The notes under the pieces were generated by a model, which worked only from the letters and a program-made list of their open reading frames with translations, made no database searches and had not been told where the DNA came from. DNA of 64,000 bases from Pedobacter quisquiliarum (GTDB lineage Bacteria > Bacteroidota > Bacteroidia > Sphingobacteriales > Sphingobacteriaceae): positions 248,001 through 312,000 of the forward strand of contig NZ_BMIL01000004.1 of the NCBI RefSeq assembly GCF_014642175.1. The letters run 5' to 3'. Shown one piece after another: positions 1 through 8,547 of this stretch; within the stretch, counting starts at the first letter, position 1, and each line of letters begins with the position of its first letter. The position numbers and the translations under genes are program-made.

Positions 1-21
1 AAGACTGTCAGACAAAGCGCT

Positions 22-828
22 TTACTGCTTTAACTCACTCAGGAATGCTGAAGTTGTCTGTCCTGTTTGCGCCTTGAAGAAACGCATGAGGTGGTTGGGC
101 TCTGGGAAATGAAGTTCATAAGCGATTTCATTGATCGTTTTATTGGAATACAAAAGCATGTTCTGTATCTCGAAAACCAGCCTTTGCTTTAGTAGTTGGC
201 TGGCTGTGGTATTAAATTGAGCCTTCACTGCTTTATTAAGCGAAATCCTGCTGATGCCCAACAGCTCGGCATAGTCTGCAATTCGCTGTTTATCCTTGAT
301 GTGGATCTCCATCAGGTTTTTAAATTGGAAGCCAAAGTTGTGCTGCGTGTTCCTGATTGAAAGCGCGTGCGCATCGGAATACCCTCTATTGAGTGTTTGG
401 AGCAAGTAGTACAACAGCGAACGGATGATGTGTACACTGTCGGATTTACTATTTACCAGTTCTGATTTGATTTCCCTTAGCAAGCTGCAATATTTGTCCA
501 TCTCGACTTCATCAATATTCATCTTCAAAGGATGCTGCAATTGGTAGAAGTACAACAGGCGGTAGGTGAATAGCTTGTCGGCGAAGAATTCGTTTAAAAA
601 TGCCTCTTGAAAGATGAGGCTTGTGACCTGAAGGTGGTCTGCTGCTAAGTTCAACTTCCGATTTTGATATGGGGAGATAAAGACTACCGCACCATCATCT
701 ATGTTAATGTGCTGATGATTTAGGCTAAGGGTACCCCGACCTTTCTTGAAAAACAGAATCTCAAAGTAGTCTGCATTGAAGGTGCCGCCCTCTAGGTAGT
801 CCAACTCTTTTTCTGTCAGTACATTCAA
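22..828 (-). CDS. AraC-family transcriptional regulator
   Basis: DNA-binding regulator of the AraC/XylS family; its ligand is unknown. The last ~95 residues hold both helix-turn-helix units (IADYAELLGISRISLNK, then IAYELHFPEPNHLMRFFK); the first ~150 residues look like the usual sensor domain. It is divergent from the MBL-fold gene at 1087. The start is uncertain: 828 is a TTG, and the frame stays open up to position 900 with family-like sequence (NTIKFHKTECGVDFLLN) before it. No in-frame ATG or GTG exists there; a CTG at 874-876 sits where the family methionine is expected. Family call is secure, start is not. Confidence 0.85.
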   Translation of the reverse strand: MNVLTEKELDYLEGGTFNADYFEILFFKKGRGTLSLNHQHINIDDGAVVFISPYQNRKLNLAADHLQVTSLIFQEAFLNEFFADKLFTYRLLYFYQLQHPLKMNIDEVEMDKYCSLLREIKSELVNSKSDSVHIIRSLLYYLLQTLNRGYSDAHALSIRNTQHNFGFQFKNLMEIHIKDKQRIADYAELLGISRISLNKAVKAQFNTTASQLLKQRLVFEIQNMLLYSNKTINEIAYELHFPEPNHLMRFFKAQTGQTTSAFLSELKQ

Positions 829-1086
829 CAGAAAATCGACACCGCATTCGGTCTTATGGAATTTGATTGTGTTCAGTTTAGTAGGTTTTAGTTGCGCAAT
901 TTACTGAAGATTATTGATTTAAGGGGTAGCGCCAATTGTGTCCATAATCTGCAGTTATCAAAATGGTAGTATTGCGTTTACTTTTGATAGGCTAAGCGTG
1001 GGTGAGTCTTAGGACCTTTGTATTCAACATCACCGCAGTAAAACAGCACATGGAGTTCGGTGATGAAATTCGAAACAAGTAAATTT

Positions 1087-1926
1087 ATGAGAAAATTAAT
1101 TTTATTCCTGGCATTGCTAGTACCTGCCACGATAACCTTTGCACAGCGTAACATGTCCAATAAGCCAAGCATTCAACTAATTAGAAATGCAACATTAGTC
1201 ATTGAATACAATGGAAAGAAGATTCTAGTAGATCCAATGTTGTCTCCTAAAGGGGCAATTGAATCCTGGGCTGGTATTGAGACAAATCCTACAGTGGAGT
1301 TGAAAATGCCGGTTAAGGACATTGTTGATAATTTGGACCTGGTCATTGTGACACATACACATGATGACCACTTCGACAAGGCCGCTAGTAAAATGCTGGA
1401 CAAGTCTATAGCGTTACTTCATCAACCAGCAGACGTTGAATTCTTCAAAAAGGAAGCCTTTACAAATGCGGAAGCCTTGCAGGATCATAAAGTCTGGAAT
1501 GGCATTGATATCCACAGGATTGATGCTGAGCATGGGAGTGGTGAAGTACTGAAGATGATGGGTAAGACCTCTGGCTTTGTGTTACAGGCTAAAAATCAGC
1601 CAACTGTTTACATAGTTGGGGATGCCATCTGGACGGAAGCAATAAAAGCGAACATCAAGAAATTTAAACCAGATTACATCATTGTGAATTCTGGGGGTGC
1701 TTTGATCAAAGGTTTTGAAAACTCGCCAATTATTATGGACGAAGCGCAGACCATGGAGCTTATTGCCGAAAGTGGCAAGGCTAAGGTGATTGCGGTGCAC
1801 ATGGATGCTTTAGATCACTGCAGAACGACCAGAAAATCTTTAAGCGAGAAGGCTGCTGAATTAAACATCGGAAAAGATAAGCTCATCATCCCGCAGGATG
1901 GAGAAGTTGTAAATCTGATCCGCTAA
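1087..1926 (+). CDS. exported MBL-fold metallo-hydrolase
   Basis: Predicted metal-dependent hydrolase of the metallo-beta-lactamase fold (UlaG/YtnP-like group), probably periplasmic. The start at 1087 gives a clean signal peptide (MRKLILFLALLVPATITFAQ); an ATG at 1060 would put nine hydrophilic residues before it. The zinc-binding HxHxDH motif is present as THTHDDHFD near residue 92, and further metal-ligand candidates lie in GDAIW and the C-terminal HMD. Length 279 aa is normal for the family. It is divergent from the AraC gene at 22-828, a possible regulator. The substrate cannot be told. Confidence 0.85.
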   Translation: MRKLILFLALLVPATITFAQRNMSNKPSIQLIRNATLVIEYNGKKILVDPMLSPKGAIESWAGIETNPTVELKMPVKDIVDNLDLVIVTHTHDDHFDKAASKMLDKSIALLHQPADVEFFKKEAFTNAEALQDHKVWNGIDIHRIDAEHGSGEVLKMMGKTSGFVLQAKNQPTVYIVGDAIWTEAIKANIKKFKPDYIIVNSGGALIKGFENSPIIMDEAQTMELIAESGKAKVIAVHMDALDHCRTTRKSLSEKAAELNIGKDKLIIPQDGEVVNLIR

Positions 1927-1951
1927 GGGGGTACGGCAACAAGTAAATAGG

Positions 1952-1994
1952 ACATGCTGGTACACTGTTAAATGGTGTACCAGCATGTTCTTTT
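1952..1994. terminator. bidirectional terminator hairpin
   Basis: Perfect 14-bp inverted repeat (ACATGCTGGTACAC at 1952-1965 with 1975-1988), 9-nt loop, then TCTTTT. It lies between the convergent MBL-fold and AHSA1-type genes and probably ends both transcripts. Confidence 0.8.
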
Positions 1995-2487
1995 AATGAG
2001 AGTGGGTGCTCAGCAAGTTGTCCAGGTTATCAATGCTCATTTTGAAGCCTTGCTCAAACCCCATTTCAATCATCTTTTCTAAGCGTTCAAGTGATTCATT
2101 GTAAATCGTGATCGTCACTTTAGTAATGCCGTTTTCTTCACTGAAACTATAGTCCCACTCAGAACCTGGTCGCTCAGCGTTTCCGTTCTCGTCGGCAAAC
2201 GAATTGTACATCTTAAAGTTGGTCTTCGGCGAAATGGATAAATATTCCTGCACGGACCATCGCTCTTGGCCCTCGGGGCTGACCATCGCATAGAATCTTC
2301 TACCACCGACTTTAAAGTCCATATACTTTGTCTTGGCGGACCAGGGTTTAGGTGCAACCCATTGATCCAGGAGTTCCGCCTTCGTGAATGCGTCCCAAAC
2401 CAGTGCGCGTGCGGCATCAAATTCGCGGGTGATTACTGCCGTTTTCGTTGCTTTGTCAACGGTGAAAGTAAAGTTCAGATTGTTCAT
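1993..2487 (-). CDS. AHSA1-type SRPBCC domain protein
   Basis: Small cytosolic START-like (SRPBCC/AHSA1, Hsp90 ATPase activator-like C-terminal fold) protein of 164 aa. Family marks are the opening strand [17 protein letters not shown], the following LLDQW, the [14 protein letters not shown] segment and the C-terminal helix ([15 protein letters not shown]). Such proteins usually bind hydrophobic ligands and are often encoded next to small regulators; no substrate can be named. It lies just downstream of the S41 peptidase gene on the same strand (81-bp gap), so co-transcription is possible. A second, distinct AHSA1-type gene is at 7469-7921. Confidence 0.85.
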   Translation of the reverse strand: MNNLNFTFTVDKATKTAVITREFDAARALVWDAFTKAELLDQWVAPKPWSAKTKYMDFKVGGRRFYAMVSPEGQERWSVQEYLSISPKTNFKMYNSFADENGNAERPGSEWDYSFSEENGITKVTITIYNESLERLEKMIEMGFEQGFKMSIDNLDNLLSTHSH

Positions 2488-2568
2488 GTTCTAGTATTTT
2501 TAGTTTTGATAACACGGTGTCGTTTGGTGGAAACATGCTCAGATGTGTATCAGGTAATTGGGTGCTTG

Positions 2569-4005
2569 TCAGAAATCCTTCTTGATATGTTCAATCCACA
2601 TGGCACGTGGTAAATCCCTCAAGTCATTTTCCGGTATAAAGCCGGTAATATTGGTTGGGTTGCTGTCGGTCCAGGTTGCTTTACGGTCCGGGATCTGCAA
2701 ATAGAAGTCTTTGAAGGGTAGGGTAGTCTCTTGTGACACACCCATGTAATCCATCATACCCAAGGTGCGTTCACCATACCGTTTCACTTTGCTGCTTTGC
2801 TGAGAGATGTAAAAGAAATACTCGGTTGAACTTCCGCCAAGGTCGTCGAAGATCAAGGCGATCTTTTCAGGCGTGCTTAATACCGCATCCGAATACAAGG
2901 TAAGTGATGGAAGTGCATAGAATGTGTTCCTGGACTTGGGAATTTCTTCATACGCTTTTCTGTACGCTGCAAGGATTTCCGAAGTATAGGATTGTTTCCA
3001 CCTGGGGTCTTCGGTGGGCTTCTCGTACATGGCCTTGATCGCGGGCAGGCTGGATTTAACATTCTCCGCCGATAAGCGGATGTGAGAATGGCCCTGCTTG
3101 ATGGGTTGCGTATAGAAGTATGGAAGGAGGTAGCTCCAACCGGAGTTGCCACCGCCGTTCCCTCTTAAATCTACGATGAGGTTTTTTGTAGCCCTGATCA
3201 GGGAGTCATTCTTTTGAATGAGCGCTTTGATCTTATCATCGCGGTTGAACGACCCTATGGTCAACAGGACATTATTCTGATCCAGCTTTCGCAGGTCTAG
3301 TCCAAAATTGTAGTTCTTCCATGTGGATAGGGTATAACGATCTTCCGCGGTCATTTTCGAAGGATATATCTTGCCCCAGAGTTCGAAGTTCCAAATGTAA
3401 AGCAAGCCGTCGCGTACCCGGACGGGGAAATCAGGCGTTAGCCAATCATATCGATCGAAGATAAATCCGTTCTTACCTTTCGTAAAGGTGTAGTAGATCA
3501 GTCCGGGTTTGAGCTTTGTGTCCTTACTTTCGAGGATGACCGCTTGGTATTTCAGGGGATCAACTTTATAGACGGCAAGCTTCATCGAGGAATCCGGATT
3601 GATCCAGATGCCTTCAATGGAATCTCTTTGTTTACCAGCAAAGCTGGAACGAAAGGCCTGTTCCGTTAACGGATGATACTTGAAAGTGGTTGTGTCATTA
3701 TTTGAATATTCAATGTCAAAATGTTTGTCATTGAAGAAGATCACATATTCTTTAAGCACCTGAAAGCACTTTTGTGGATCGTCAGACTTTGCAGCGTTAT
3801 TCCTTAAGCGCTTCACCATTCTTTGATATTCGGGAAGTCGCTTTTTAGTAATCATGTCTGGATATCCAGCGTAGTTGAGTTCAGTTTTCTTGATGGTGGT
3901 ATCCAGATTAGCGATGCAATTACATTGCACCTGCGCCACGAGCCTGTGGGAGAACAATGAAAGACAAAGCACCAGGCCCAGTCTTAATACAGCTAATTTT
4001 ATCAT
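2569..4005 (-). CDS. exported S41-family peptidase
   Basis: Predicted periplasmic serine protease of the C-terminal processing (tail-specific/S41) family, 478 aa with an N-terminal signal peptide (LAVLRLGLVLCLSLFSHRLVAQ). The S41 core starts near residue 270 with LIVDLRGNGGGNSG; the catalytic serine is likely in DDLGGSSTEYF, and a late strand carries the KRYGERTLGMMDY segment. The N-terminal ~250 residues are a poorly conserved accessory region, and I see no clear PDZ domain. This resembles standalone S41 hydrolases of Bacteroidota more than Prc/CtpA. Substrate unknown. Confidence 0.85.
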   Translation of the reverse strand: MIKLAVLRLGLVLCLSLFSHRLVAQVQCNCIANLDTTIKKTELNYAGYPDMITKKRLPEYQRMVKRLRNNAAKSDDPQKCFQVLKEYVIFFNDKHFDIEYSNNDTTTFKYHPLTEQAFRSSFAGKQRDSIEGIWINPDSSMKLAVYKVDPLKYQAVILESKDTKLKPGLIYYTFTKGKNGFIFDRYDWLTPDFPVRVRDGLLYIWNFELWGKIYPSKMTAEDRYTLSTWKNYNFGLDLRKLDQNNVLLTIGSFNRDDKIKALIQKNDSLIRATKNLIVDLRGNGGGNSGWSYLLPYFYTQPIKQGHSHIRLSAENVKSSLPAIKAMYEKPTEDPRWKQSYTSEILAAYRKAYEEIPKSRNTFYALPSLTLYSDAVLSTPEKIALIFDDLGGSSTEYFFYISQQSSKVKRYGERTLGMMDYMGVSQETTLPFKDFYLQIPDRKATWTDSNPTNITGFIPENDLRDLPRAMWIEHIKKDF

Positions 4006-4255
4006 TCAGATTTGAATTGAATCCTGTTTAATGAATTTAGTAAAATTTTGATGTACTCACCTGGGATTTCAAAACAATAATTGTTAACTCCTTTTATTAA
4101 ATAGGCTGATCTTCAAGAGCTAATGAGATTTCATGGTGTGAGGGCTGCGGTAACAACTAGAAGAATGACATGGATGTTCGCTATTGAAAATTCTGTACAG
4201 GTGGTCTTAATTTATCAAGACTTTTCACCTCTATCTACGATCGTTCGCTACAGCG

Positions 4256-5086
4256 CTAATTAAAAGCCTGTCTGAATGCAACGGGTGTAAGGCTAGTTTT
4301 GGTTTTGAATAACCTGCTGAAAGATTGAGGATGTTCGAAGCCCAGTTGATAAGCCACCTCGCTGACTGTCATGCTCGTGGTTGATAAGAGTTCTTTGGAT
4401 TTGTCGATAAGCTTTTTATGGATATGCTGCTGCGCACTAAGTCCAGTTAGCGTGCGCAGCATATCGCTCAAATAGTTTGGTGAAAAGTTGAGCTGCTCGG
4501 CGAGGAAATGTACGGAGGGCATACCCATGCTGGCGAGCTTATCTTCTTCAAAATAGGTGTTCAGCAGTTCTTCGATCTGTTGAAGCAGGTTATTGCTGAC
4601 CACCTGCCTGGTGAGGAACTGGCGCTTATAAAATCGCTTGGCATAACTCAGCAGCAATTCAATCTGTGCAATCACCACTTCATGGCTGAATTCGTCTATC
4701 CGGCTATTCAGCTCCTGACCAATGATGTTATAAATGGAAAGCATGGTTGATTTTTCTTCCTCAGAAAGATGGAGAGATTCACTGATGGCGTAGGAAAAGA
4801 AGCCATAGGTGTTTATTCTTTTAGCTAAAGCATGACCCTGAAGGAAATCGGGATGGATGATGAGCGCAAAGCCCTTATGATCTTTGTACGCCTGCGAATT
4901 GCCGATGAGCTGGTTTGGTGCGGTGAATACCAGGCTACCTTCATCAAAATCGTAGTAATCCTGACCATATTTGAACTGCCCGGACTTTACTGTCGCGAAG
5001 GAGATCTTGTAAAAACCGGATACGTAGCTTACAGGAAGCTGGTTCAGGTTAACAGTGTCCTTAGTCGAGTCCAGTAAACTACGAAC
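4256..5086 (-). pseudogene. AraC-family regulator without a usable start codon
   Basis: The open frame encodes 276 residues closely related to the intact 301-aa AraC regulator at 33794-34699: the last 58 residues match at about 42 positions by eye, and the sensor segment YDFDEGSLVFTAPNQ aligns with YDYNKGVLSFTAPNQ. About 24 N-terminal residues are missing. Between 5086 and 4745 there is no in-frame ATG, GTG or TTG. The only ATG just upstream (5099-5101, overlapping the end of the SDR gene) is followed four codons later by an in-frame TAA (5087-5089). Translation from the ATG at 4744 would give a 162-aa protein keeping only the DNA-binding half. Either the gene is inactivated, or only the short form is made. 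Confidence 0.65.
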
Positions 5087-5094
5087 TTAATTGT

Positions 5095-5874
5095 TTACCA
5101 TTGAAGCTGTCCCTCTGGGCCTGTGAAAGTCAAACTTGGTCCGTCGATGTCCAGCGCAACACGTACCGGCTCGCGGGAGCCGACCTCAAGGCTGTCCGTA
5201 CCCTGAAAGTTGTTCAGCGCTGTAGCTGTGAATCCGGGGCTAACGGCGTTGACTTTGATATTGTCTTTCTCCAGTTCCAGCGCAAAAGCCATGGTCACGG
5301 CGTTCATTGCGGTTTTAGATGCGCCATAAACGATGTCGAAGTGTTCGCGTGCCCAGGTGTTTGGATCGGCGATCCAGGATAGTGAGGCCAATCCGCTGGA
5401 TACGTTTACAATCCTTGCCGCCGGGGCTTTTCTGAGTAGCGGGATCATGGCTTGCGTAACGGCCACGACGCCGAATACATTGGTTTCCCAGACCGTTCGG
5501 ATTTCGTCTAGTGATGCGACGCTGGCGCGATTTGCTTGCATGGCATCTTCGAGCGATCTACCCACAGTCACCTTGCCGCTGTGTGAAATGCCGGCGTTGT
5601 TCACGAGCAGGCCTAAACGGCCATGTTCTTGTTCAATGTGCGCTGCAGTGGCAGTAATGGTAGCTTGGTCTGTAACATCAAGTTGAATTGCATGGGCATT
5701 GTTGCCAATTTCCGCTGCGGCTTTTTCTCCGTTGCTGAGGTTCCTGGAGCCAACGTACACCGTATAGCCGTTTTCTCCAAGTGCTTTTGCGATTTGAAAG
5801 CCTACACCCTGATTTGCGCCGGTTACCAGTGCAATCAGTTGCTTGTTTGCTGATGATTGATTTGTGTTTTCCAT
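5095..5874 (-). CDS. SDR-family oxidoreductase
   Basis: NAD(P)-dependent short-chain dehydrogenase/reductase, 259 aa, cytosolic. It shows the Rossmann motif ALVTGANQGVGFQIA, the NNAG motif, the catalytic serine in VNVSSG and the YxxSK pair (YGASK); the C-terminus ends in GPEGQLQW, typical of the carbonyl-reductase-like subgroup. The start at 5874 was chosen because the fold begins immediately after it; the longer frame adds 21 unrelated residues. Its last codons overlap the only upstream ATG of the damaged AraC gene, so the two were probably translationally coupled. Substrate unknown. Confidence 0.9.
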   Translation of the reverse strand: MENTNQSSANKQLIALVTGANQGVGFQIAKALGENGYTVYVGSRNLSNGEKAAAEIGNNAHAIQLDVTDQATITATAAHIEQEHGRLGLLVNNAGISHSGKVTVGRSLEDAMQANRASVASLDEIRTVWETNVFGVVAVTQAMIPLLRKAPAARIVNVSSGLASLSWIADPNTWAREHFDIVYGASKTAMNAVTMAFALELEKDNIKVNAVSPGFTATALNNFQGTDSLEVGSREPVRVALDIDGPSLTFTGPEGQLQW

Positions 5875-5998
5875 AATGTGCTTTGATTTGATATTCAAAT
5901 TTGCGCATTCATTAGGCTCGGCGATTAACCGGATCAAGGAGATTTGTAACCGAATCGCATGCAGTCGTTTGTTGACGCGATTCGGTTGTTTTAAGATC

Positions 5999-6388
5999 CT
6001 ATTTCACAACTGTAGCTTCTAGTTCTACCTTAAGGGTTTCGAACAGGGTCTTTACTTCCATGAAAGTTGCTGCTGACTGGATGTCATTTTTCTCGATCCA
6101 GTCGCCGAATTCGTTGAAGCAGGGCATGAATTCTTCGTGTGATGTGGTGTAAATCGTTAAGCGTACGATGTTCTTCGTTTCGTATCCAGCTTCGTGGATG
6201 ACCTGCTCCAGGTTTTTGATCGCGAGTTGTAACTGCGTAGACATATCCGCTGCACTTGATGTTCCGTCTTCATGCACGGCCGCCTGGCCAGCGCAGTAGA
6301 GCGTGCTCTGAATTGCTTTTACTTCCACGGCTTGAACGTAGTGACGTTCGTCTTGCCAGGTCCAGGGATTGATGATTCGTTTTTCCAT
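5999..6388 (-). CDS. RidA/YjgF-family protein
   Basis: 129-aa member of the RidA (reactive intermediate/imine deaminase, YER057c/UK114) family, which forms cytosolic trimers. It carries the family-type segments LYCAGQAAVHEDGT, the central LEQVIHEAGYETKNIVRLTIYT and the C-terminal KTLFETLKVELEATV. The classical RidA arginine region is modified (SAATFMEVKTLF rather than a PARxxV motif), so imine deaminase activity is not certain and it may belong to a non-RidA subgroup. It sits between the SDR and Crp/Fnr genes on one strand and could be transcribed with them. Confidence 0.85.
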   Translation of the reverse strand: MEKRIINPWTWQDERHYVQAVEVKAIQSTLYCAGQAAVHEDGTSSAADMSTQLQLAIKNLEQVIHEAGYETKNIVRLTIYTTSHEEFMPCFNEFGDWIEKNDIQSAATFMEVKTLFETLKVELEATVVK

Positions 6389-6503
6389 ATGCTTTGTGGT
6401 TTAATCAGGTCATGTGAAATACATTGACCATTGGTCCAAAGGTCTGGAAACGGTGCATGGGATGCCTGTGACTAAAGGCACGATTTTGCTGTGACCTAAG
6501 TCA

Positions 6504-7067
6504 CTACCGTGCAAGCCGGCTCAGTGTTTCCCGGGATACGCCAAGATATGCGGCCAGCTGTGTTTTCGGTACGCGCTGCAGCAAGGCTGGGTACTGTTTA
6601 GCGAGATGCTCATAGCGCGCTTTAGCGCTTGTGGTGAGTAGGGAAAGGATTCGGCGCTGTGCTGCAAGAAAACCATACGTATACTTCTCGAGAAGGAAAT
6701 GGTCTATTTTGGGGAATGCGGAACGGAGTGCATGGTGGTTTTCGAGGGAAAGGCACAGCACTTCCGTGTTTTCGAGACATTCTAAAGAAAGGGTCGCATC
6801 AGTCTGGGTATAGTAAGCATGAAAATCCGTGTCCCACCAGTCTTCCATTGCGAAAGCCAGGATGTGCTGCTTCATGTTGTCATCGGTGTACACCAGCTTC
6901 AGTAATCCGGAAATGACATAGTAGTTATAGCGTACCTTTTCGCCTGGCTGCACAAGAAACTGGTGTTTTTTGAATGTTTTGACAGTGAAGTATTGGCTTA
7001 TGGATTCGAATTCATCGTCGGTTAAGGTTATTACTTTTTCGAGGTGTTTCCTGAAGTTTGGGTGCAT
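6504..7067 (-). CDS. Crp/Fnr-family transcriptional regulator
   Basis: Single-chain regulator of 187 aa: a cyclic-nucleotide-binding-like beta-roll (about residues 25-115, with FLVQPGEKVRYNYYVISGLLKL) followed by a winged helix (TQLAAYLGVSRETLSRLAR at the very C-terminus). The phosphate-binding cassette of true CRP is not recognisable and there is no Fnr-type cysteine cluster, so the signal is unknown; this is the common Bacteroidota Crp-like subgroup. It is the first gene of a same-strand run with the RidA and SDR genes and may control them. Confidence 0.88.
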   Translation of the reverse strand: MHPNFRKHLEKVITLTDDEFESISQYFTVKTFKKHQFLVQPGEKVRYNYYVISGLLKLVYTDDNMKQHILAFAMEDWWDTDFHAYYTQTDATLSLECLENTEVLCLSLENHHALRSAFPKIDHFLLEKYTYGFLAAQRRILSLLTTSAKARYEHLAKQYPALLQRVPKTQLAAYLGVSRETLSRLAR

Positions 7068-7196
7068 TTAGGTGGACTTGAAAAATTATTATATGTAATA
7101 ACGATTCAACACAAAGCGAGTTTAGCCATATTTAGTCTCCAACTTATGCTGTTTGGTTTCGTGATGATACGAAGATCGTCATTGTAAATGCTGTTG

Positions 7197-7364
7197 CTAT
7201 TTCTTCCTTTGACCCGGTGCGAATGGCTTGGCTGATTTGGCTCCGACTCTTTTCTTTGCTTGTCCGGGAGGTACTTTACCGCTATTCCCCGCTGTTCTGG
7301 TTGTATAGCATGAGCTGGTCACCATAAGTGTTGCTAGTGCAAATATTAGGTATATCTTTTTCAT
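7197..7364 (-). CDS. small PGQAKK-type lipoprotein, 55 aa
   Basis: Short reading frame starting at ATG 7362-7364 and ending with TAG. It opens with a lipoprotein signal (MKKIYLIFALATLMVTSSC, lipobox cysteine at residue 19) and ends in a basic, proline- and glycine-rich tail with two similar motifs (VPPGQAKK and FAPGQRKK). Small lipoproteins with PPGQAKK repeats are common and conserved in Bacteroidota but have no known function. It stands alone on the minus strand between the Crp/Fnr and AHSA1-type genes. Confidence 0.75.
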   Translation of the reverse strand: MKKIYLIFALATLMVTSSCYTTRTAGNSGKVPPGQAKKRVGAKSAKPFAPGQRKK

Positions 7365-7468
7365 TTCTTGCAATGGTTTATTGCTAAAGATACGGTTAAA
7401 AAGGTTTACCGTGTTAAAGGTCCTTTCTGACCTATGGAAAGAGCTCCTCCAAATTGAATAACCGTGCT

Positions 7469-7921
7469 TTATGGAGCATCGGGTATTTCTGGTTCAACAA
7501 GCCGCTTTAGTTTATCCAGGCATTCCTGCCAGCCGATATAGCACATTTCTGGAGGGATGACCTCTGGAATACCTGACTGTTCGATTTTGAGGTCTGTTCC
7601 GGCTGATACCGCATGAATGGAGATTGTCGTTGTCATCTCCCCCGGTAGGTTGGGGTCATCAAACTTATCCGAGTACCTGATGAATTCGTCAGTTCTAATC
7701 TCCTGAAATGTGCCGCCAAAGGATTGTGCTGTGCCCGTTGTGAAATTTACAAATGACATCTTGAACTGTCCACCTTCCCTGAAATCCATTTCATGGACCT
7801 GGCACAAAAAGCCATAGGGCGGATTCCAGCTGGCCATTGCCAAAGGATCAGAAAATGCACGAAATACTTTCTTAGGACTTGTCTGAAGGACACGATGTAG
7901 CTTTACGGTGTTCGTTTTCAT
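7469..7921 (-). CDS. SRPBCC/AHSA1 domain protein
   Basis: 150-aa START-like protein of the AHSA1 group: opening LHRVLQTSPKKVFRAFSDP, then MASWNPPYGFLCQVHEMDFREGG, QFKMSFVN and the C-terminal helix IGWQECLDKLKRLVEPE. It probably binds a hydrophobic ligand in the cytosol; no substrate can be named. It precedes the DoxX-like gene's 3' side on the same strand with a 90-bp gap. It is not a close copy of the AHSA1-type protein at 1993-2487. Confidence 0.87.
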   Translation of the reverse strand: MKTNTVKLHRVLQTSPKKVFRAFSDPLAMASWNPPYGFLCQVHEMDFREGGQFKMSFVNFTTGTAQSFGGTFQEIRTDEFIRYSDKFDDPNLPGEMTTTISIHAVSAGTDLKIEQSGIPEVIPPEMCYIGWQECLDKLKRLVEPEIPDAP

Positions 7922-8011
7922 AATGTTGTAATTTATGGATAGGGTTAATTGCGTTTGTATGCGTTTCCCAGCCTGTTTAAAGGCTCGAAATAATCGAAAT
8001 GCCTTATTGAA

Positions 8012-8401
8012 TTACACGAAGGCTACCGTGCGTGAACCTTGAATCTTGCGGCTATAGATGTACGATACGGACAGGATCGCCAGAAAGACCAGCGGCATGA
8101 TCATAAAGCCAACATTCTGATCTACGCAGGCATGACTGATAAAAGCAAAGATGAGGTTGAAGGTTACGCCGGCATAAGCCCATTCTTTTAGCACTGCCGG
8201 CGTATGCGGGAAAGCGATCGCGAACACGCCCATGATCTTACAAATCATCAGCGCATAGGCGAAATAATCAGGATAGCCTAGCGCCTTTGTACCTACGTTG
8301 AAGTACTCAGGTGCAAATAGGAGTGTGCCAAGCGGCATCAGGCCTTCCCATAAAACCAGTATGAGTGTCGCTGTCCAAAAAATCATCTTATTCTTCTTCA
8401 T
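8012..8401 (-). CDS. DoxX-like family membrane protein
   Basis: Small integral membrane protein of 129 aa with four hydrophobic segments (around residues 8-28, 47-65, 72-92 and 98-115), matching the DoxX-like family. The start at 8401 (MKKNKMIFWTATLIL) puts the first membrane segment at the N-terminus; the longer frame adds 24 polar residues. Conserved family-like pieces are LGYPDYFAYALMICKIMGV and LKEWAYAGVTFNLIFA. The function of the family is not settled. It is divergent from the GlxA-like regulator at 8548. Confidence 0.85.
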   Translation of the reverse strand: MKKNKMIFWTATLILVLWEGLMPLGTLLFAPEYFNVGTKALGYPDYFAYALMICKIMGVFAIAFPHTPAVLKEWAYAGVTFNLIFAFISHACVDQNVGFMIMPLVFLAILSVSYIYSRKIQGSRTVAFV

Positions 8402-8547
8402 GTTCCATGTTGTTTGGTTTACATACCAAAGTTGCTTCGATTTGAAAGATTTGGTCTGTTGTGAAAACGACAAATCGGGGGTGGATTACGACAATACAAT
8501 TGCGTAACTTGATGTAAATTATTCAGGTTGCAAAAAGTATTTAATTT

